NCBI GenBank assembly: GCA_036873755.1
Contig: JAVTVY010020492.1
Span: 1 to 64,000, forward strand
Origin: Hanleya hanleyi
Lineage: Eukaryota; Mollusca; Polyplacophora; Lepidopleurida; Hanleyidae
Direction of reading: 5' to 3'
DNA length: 64,000 bases
Below are positions 59,343-64,000 of this stretch, in pieces (within the stretch, counting starts at the first letter, position 1; every line of letters starts with the position of its first letter). The notes beneath the pieces were generated by a model that was given only the letters and a program-made list of their open reading frames with translations, did not search any database and was not told the DNA's origin. The position numbers were made by a program, and so were the translations under genes.

Positions 59343-59850
59343 CTCATGGAACATGACACAGGAATAGCAATATAGTCAGTTTGAAACAAATTGCGTCATT
59401 ACCTACCGGAAATGTTACTTGAATGCTTCCAGTAAGGAATTTATTCTGTAACATAGGATCACTCTCAAGGAGTATACATGTTATCTTAATGTAATAATAT
59501 CAGAACCAGATTAGATATATGGACATTTGGCATGCTTCAATCTATGAATGTGAATCCCTGATGTATCCAATTTTTTCATTATTTGAACCTGTATAACCAC
59601 AATAAACAAACCCAGTTTAACACCCTCCAACTGTATTGGGAGCTAAATAACATTGTGTGCATTCAATCTTCAATCAACACAGGAAGCATAAACCTGCATA
59701 TTAGACAGATGAAAATGCATCCAGTATATCGTATTCAGAATGATCAAGATCTACTCAACCAATTGAAAAGAGCACATGGTACAACACCTTGTTTAGCTGT
59801 CGACATCCTTTACCCACTCCAAAATGTGTTTTGTCTCTTTGTTTCCCATA
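59343..59850. other. Unstructured interval
   Basis: No repeat or exon recognised; the plus frame at 59583-59858 has no supporting splice context. Confidence 0.4.
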
Positions 59851-59857
59851 TATGGTA

Positions 59858-60088
59858 AACCCTCTCACCCTTAGATTAAAATTCAATCACCCCCTTTTTG
59901 TGGATAAAATTCAATCAGCCATTCTAATAAATTTGATCCTCCTCAAATTGTTAAAATGACAAAGAAATGATGGACTATCTGAACGATTTTTTATCATTTC
60001 ATCAACTTGCTATTCTAAATTTTTTCACCCCTAATTTTATGGTCTAAAATTTCACTTCCTGTGATTGAATTATTAGAGGATTTACTGT
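59858..60088. mobile_element. Mariner-like MITE (AATTCAATC family), copy
   Basis: Right end ACTTCCTGTGATTGAATTAT with TAGAGGATTTACTG; left end GGTAAACCCTCTCACCCTTA is more diverged. The interior has CATTCTAATAAATTTGATCC as in 43442-43739. Confidence 0.75.
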
Positions 60089-60464
60089 CGTCACAATTAT
60101 ATATGTCCTAGCAATTTTAAAAAAAACACGGTATTCTTGACAGAATTTTTTTTTTTTTTTTACCATAAGGTATTCGACAAAAATGGAACATAATGATGGA
60201 CTGACAACTGGTTGTCGGCGATGTTTCAGCTGACAGGACAAGAGCATATATTCTTTCATAAAACAACTGTGATATATTTCATTGCAAGGTTCCTTTTCTT
60301 TTCAGGACATGCTTGAAACCTTGCAGTATCATCAAAATGGGTAGAAATCATGACTGTACACACCTACATAATTCTAAGTATTTACATGTACTAGGAAAAT
60401 TTCAAACTTCTTCGGCAATACAGGACTTGCCGATCATCTGAAATTGGCAAAATATAGTGTCGTG

Positions 60465-60722
60465 AGTGAGTAAGATTTAATGTCGCTTTCAACACTATTT
60501 CAGTCATATCACGACATTGGTTCCTATTCCTTTTCACACCCGGAAATCACCCGGCTGGGGTCCTATTCCTTTTCACACACGGGATCCCCACGGGTGCCCC
60601 AGTTAGTCGCCTCTAACGACAAGAGCTCTGAGGAGCTGAGACCTATTCTTACCATGACCTGGAGTGTGCACAGCCACACCCCAGGTCAATCCCTGGGAGC
60701 CTCACAGGGTTGGCAAAATAGA
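60465..60722. repeat. Long SINE-like copy
   Basis: Starts GAGTGAGTAAGATTTAATGT then CGCTTTCAACACTATTTCAG. It continues through two TTCCTATTCCTTTTCACAC blocks to CAGTTAGTCGCCTCTAACGA and GACCTATTCTTACC. The GTGAGTGAGT/TTAGTCGCCTCTTACGACAAG order is that of the SINE-like repeat common in molluscs, including abalone. The frames across it are not genes. Confidence 0.7.
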
Positions 60723-60754
60723 TGAGTTATTGCCCCTTTTCAGGAGCAAAATTC

Positions 60755-60830
60755 TCGGGAGAGAGAGAGAATTACATTCAACGTCGTGTTCCGCAATAAT
60801 TCAGCTATATAGCAATGATCAGCAATGCCT
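60755..60830. repeat. SINE-like fragment
   Basis: GAGAGAGAGAGAATTACATT, CAACGTCGTGTTCCGCAATA, ATTCAGCTATATAGCAATGA. Same head as at 24632 and 36918. Confidence 0.62.
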
Positions 60831-61199
60831 TCAACATGAGCCTCGTGAAAATCATCTTTTTATATTTATACATGTAGTCAGTGCCAGAAGGTAACAGGGA
60901 CTTGGAAAATCACTGATCTGTTCTAGAAAGCAAGAACAGTGAAGAAATCTTGCAAATACTTCTTTAAATATATTCTTCCAGCAATTTTCGGTTCGTACAT
61001 ACATTAAAATGGCGGTTTTTGATATTTTCAGACATCTGGCAAGGTGTCTATTAATACAGGATATACAGTGAAACAACACTGTACTTTTGCATTGACGTCA
61101 TCAATGAAGGAACATAAAGGGGAAATCAATGGAAAGGGTAAAACACATAACAGTGCACATCTGCAAGGTACTAAGCAGATTCCATGTAACTTTTGTAGT

Positions 61200-61312
61200 T
61201 GTCAATCAAATAGTAGTCGAGATATCGTCAGGACAAGTTTGACAATAAGGATGGAAGGACGGATGAAGAACATTTCCATGGTCCCCTCCCACTTACGTGG
61301 CGGGGGACAAAA
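61200..61312. mobile_element. HINE-like right end, second type
   Basis: GGATGGAAGGACGGATGAAG precedes a hairpin GTCCCC-TCCCAC-TTAC-GTGGCGGGGGAC (61286-61312). This is the same tetranucleotide plus hairpin order as at 8660-8748, with different inner stem sequence. Confidence 0.65.
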
Positions 61313-61456
61313 ATATTGTGAATGAGAAAAATCTGGGACATAGTAGTTAGCAGAGTATTCATCACATTATATCCCAGGGAAAATGTAGAATGGTTACACT
61401 CGAACATCCATACCTCAGTTGGATTTGAAATCATTTCACTAAAATAATGAAAACCT

Positions 61457-62030
61457 GAGAGTGGTTCAAGTCCCCAGACTTTGAAACAATTGATTTGGCT
61501 TGGAACCATAATGTTTAGTACCTGGTATATGGACAGCAATCCTAAGTGAGATCAAGTGGCAATGTACCCACATGTACCGAATTTGTCCTAATCCGGTCAG
61601 GTTTTCAGAAGTTTTTGTCTAGAAATGAATTTTAACTTGGCCCACAGGTGGCGTCATATATGCGGTAATTCCCCTAATAATTCAATCACAGGAAGTTCAC
61701 TTTTCAACTCATGAAGAAAAGTCATATAATGACAGAATGGGACACTTTGTAGCTGGTGCCATGAAGAATATTGCCAGATACAAGCCATTTTTGCTGCACT
61801 TCCGGTGATCGAATTATTAGAGGAATTACCGTATACATTGATCGGCATGACAAACAATCTCAAGCGAGATCTTAAGACAAGGTACCCACCAAATTTGGAA
61901 AGAATCCATTCAGGTTTTTATATGTTATTGTCTGGAAATGAAATTTTAACTTGGCTCCCAGGTGGCACCACATATAGATGGATTGGCGTGAAAAACAATC
62001 CCAAGCGACATCTTGAGGCGAGGGGGGAAA
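61457..62030. mobile_element. Truncated pearl/HINE element, split by a MITE
   Basis: GTTCAAGTCCCCAGACTTTG and the following AACAATTGATTTGGCTTGGA match the left end at 5435. Two 145-bp-type core units follow (GGTGGCGTCATATA; GGTGGCACCACATATA). The element stops near 62030 without microsatellite or hairpin. The first core unit is interrupted at 61663 by a mariner-like MITE. Confidence 0.82.
61663..61829. mobile_element. Mariner-like MITE (AATTCAATC family), intact copy
   Basis: CGGTAATTCCCCTAATAATT/AATTATTAGAGGAATTACCG form a near-perfect inverted repeat. The next block on the right also carries CTTCCGGTGATCG versus ATCACAGGAAG on the left. It is inserted inside the HINE core at a TATA site. 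Confidence 0.88.
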
Positions 62031-62039
62031 CAAGCAATG

Positions 62040-62800
62040 CAAAAATTTCAGGGACAGATAACCTGGTACATGTATGTTTCTCAGACAGATGCAGGTTTTG
62101 CCCAGGATAAAGAAAATAATACTTCATGTATGGGACATTTCACATTCACTCCTACTGAGCAATCAGGTGAATATACATGTATATTTAGCCAAATTTATCA
62201 AATATTTTGTAAATCATTGCATGACCCCTATAAATATGTAGCACTAGACGTTCCTGTCAAAAACAATTATGACAACTGTTTGAAAGACTAGCCGGAGTTT
62301 AGCTGAACAGTGCTCATGTCGGAGGATTACCCTTGTAGAGGTATCTGTACATTGTATCATAAAGTAGAACCATGAAATAAAGAGGATACGACATGAGCTA
62401 GTGATAACAGCGGAGTCAAGCTGTCTTATCAAATTGAAGTCATACTGCTACTTAAAGAACATATCAGGTGCATGATGCACTAGAAGTAATGATAAGAAGA
62501 TGAGATGGCTATAGATTGTGCCCCAGTCTCACAAATGACAACATTATGGAAATGAAAGAGGACAAGTGATTGTTATCGCAAATATACCAATAATATTCTT
62601 TCAGTTACTTGTACATACAAGTTCATGCAGAGTTCTGCACCGAAAGTCACAGTGATGAGTATTTTCAGTCAAAATATGTGCGAAGTCAGCAATTGATCAT
62701 TGATCCATTACTTATGACATGTCAGGATAAATTTTTTATTTAATTATTATGAATGGGACCCAACCCCAAAGAGAGACATGAAGGTTCAATTGAAAAGGTT
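62040..62800. other. Unstructured interval
   Basis: Nothing recognised beyond TACATGTA-type palindromes and short chance frames. Confidence 0.4.
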
Positions 62801-62804
62801 AATT

Positions 62805-62983
62805 CCATGACCTTCAACACAATTGTCTGACCTTCAACACAATTGCATGACCTTCAACACAATTATAACCTTCAACACAATTACATGACCTTCAACACAA
62901 TTACATAACCTTCAACACAATTACATGACCTTCAACACAATTACATGACCTTCAACACAATTTTCATGCCCTTCAACACAATT
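62805..62983. repeat. 20-bp minisatellite, about 9 copies
   Basis: CCTTCAACACAATTACATGA repeats about nine times, with one 17-bp copy lacking the CATG part. Confidence 0.95.
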
Positions 62984-63009
62984 ACCAAGGATTCATAGAA
63001 GTCCAAATT

Positions 63010-63110
63010 TTTACTACCCAATACAAAATATTGAGTTTTTATTATGCTCAAATTGAGTTTTTCCAAGTTTTTACGGCCCATCCACAAGCTGATATTGAGT
63101 TTTTGGATAT
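63010..63110. repeat. ATTGAGTTTTT cluster, possible E3/E5 relic
   Basis: ATATTGAGTTTTTATTA, AAATTGAGTTTTTCCA and ATATTGAGTTTTTGGA lie within 80 bp, in the same orientation. This resembles the subterminal repeats of E3 and E5, but no hairpin or CAGGG end is present. Confidence 0.35.
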
Positions 63111-63219
63111 TTTTACCACCCTACCAATTAAGATATTAACAAATAATTTCTGTAATACTGAAGTCAAACACCACATAAACCCACAAACTGTCAACAGGTC
63201 TGGCACACTTCACCTCTGA

Positions 63220-64000
63220 TACATTTCACTGTAAAATCCAAATATAATTAAACGTTAATAACGCATTCAGGTGAAGCTGGTAACGTGTTTTATTTAGTTC
63301 TTACGTATCATAGATATTTATAATGAAATACTGAAATAAAATTTTAAGAAGTTTTCTGTTGGTTAATGTTTAACTTGAGAAATATAATGAAGACATTAAA
63401 TTTGGACATAAATTAAAAACATTGTGTGATGGAAAAGAATCTAGTCCAATGGTACAGGCCATGACATTAGAGATCATTGCGAAACCCCCAAAAAGGTTAC
63501 GGGTACTGCAGGTGCGTAACCTATTGGTTAGGTGATGCCAAACTTGACTGCGTTACCCAAAGGTTACGTGAAAAGGTTACGCAGAATTGAACAAAATGCT
63601 GGATGTCATCAATGTAAGCAACCGCCAGAACCTGGGTTAAATGGACTCTGTCGCCACTTTATTCAAGATTCCTGTTTTCATCCTTACAACGATTAAAAAG
63701 TTTTATAATTATAATAAAACAGTGTATTTTTTATTATTAAATCATTTTGGTCCAGGCATTTAGCAATATTTCGACCATAATCTGAATATAGTCTGTGTGA
63801 TGGTGAATACTGACAGGTCAGTCTTTGGAGATTCACAAATTACGAAAGTATAAAAACGAAAACTGGACTCCGCATAAGCTCCTTCTGTCATGTACGTCAA
63901 TGAAAAGAGTTTTCTTTTCAAATTTTAACTTTACAACACAGCCGGTAGTTTTATTTCAAAGTGTATCGCACTACTATCAGCGAAGAAAACCACATGGTAA
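63220..64000. other. Unstructured interval with AAGGTTACG repeats
   Basis: A short patch (63495-63585) has five AAGGTTACG/GCGTAACCT-type words in both orientations. No gene is seen. Confidence 0.45.

Overview
This is a eukaryotic window, almost certainly from a marine bivalve mollusc. It is AT-rich and intron-dominated. It is scattered with the TACATGTA palindrome and packed with MITEs and minisatellites. It carries pearl/HINE-type elements (145-bp tandem core, ACGG microsatellite, 3' hairpin) that are characteristic of bivalves. I see no rRNA, tRNA, CRISPR, operon or bacterial feature, and no intact transposase or reverse transcriptase. The species is not determinable by eye.

Genes are few. 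The best supported is a minus-strand RhoGEF (Dbl/DH-domain) gene. Three phase-compatible exons are clear: 45322-45520, 25006-25108 and 21683-21773. The acidic linker and the first two DH helices are spread across introns of about 20 kb and 3.2 kb. A possible minus-strand terminal exon with stop codon and ATTAAA signal lies at 3291-3429. Possible minus-strand upstream exons lie at 56999-57393. A small plus-strand gene of about 94 residues is proposed at 57624-58732, with three phase-compatible exons and a perfect TACTAAC branch point in its last intron. I do not recognise its product.

Most of the window is mobile or tandem DNA. (i) 1.2-8.8 kb holds a CAGGG-ended element, a second one carrying a truncated copy of the first, and a pearl/HINE element whose tandem core is split by a 1,761-bp CAGGG element. 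(ii) 11-15.2 kb holds minisatellites of 35, about 20-27, 30 and 24 bp; the 24-bp array is split by a hairpin MITE. (iii) 16-20.7 kb holds another CAGGG element and a 72-bp satellite split by a second 1,761-bp CAGGG element. (iv) 21-46 kb is intronic, with mariner-, Harbinger- and SINE-like repeats and two small CAGGG elements nested in mariner-like MITEs. (v) 46-64 kb is similar, with a homogeneous 29-bp array, a 20-bp array and further HINE pieces.

The most interesting observation is a cohort of seven non-autonomous DNA elements. All start CAGGG; six end in (C)CTG and one in CCCTA. All are flanked by exact 5- or 6-bp target-site duplications. Each carries its own short palindrome repeated near its ends. 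Two members in opposite orientation have the same counted length (1,761 bp). They share a hairpin with a compensatory base change, GC-rich hairpins with C-GNA-G triloops at both ends, and arrays of an AAATTGAGTTT motif that keeps one orientation at both ends. This looks like a coherent hAT-like (5/6-bp TSD) group and is the best candidate here for an undescribed system.
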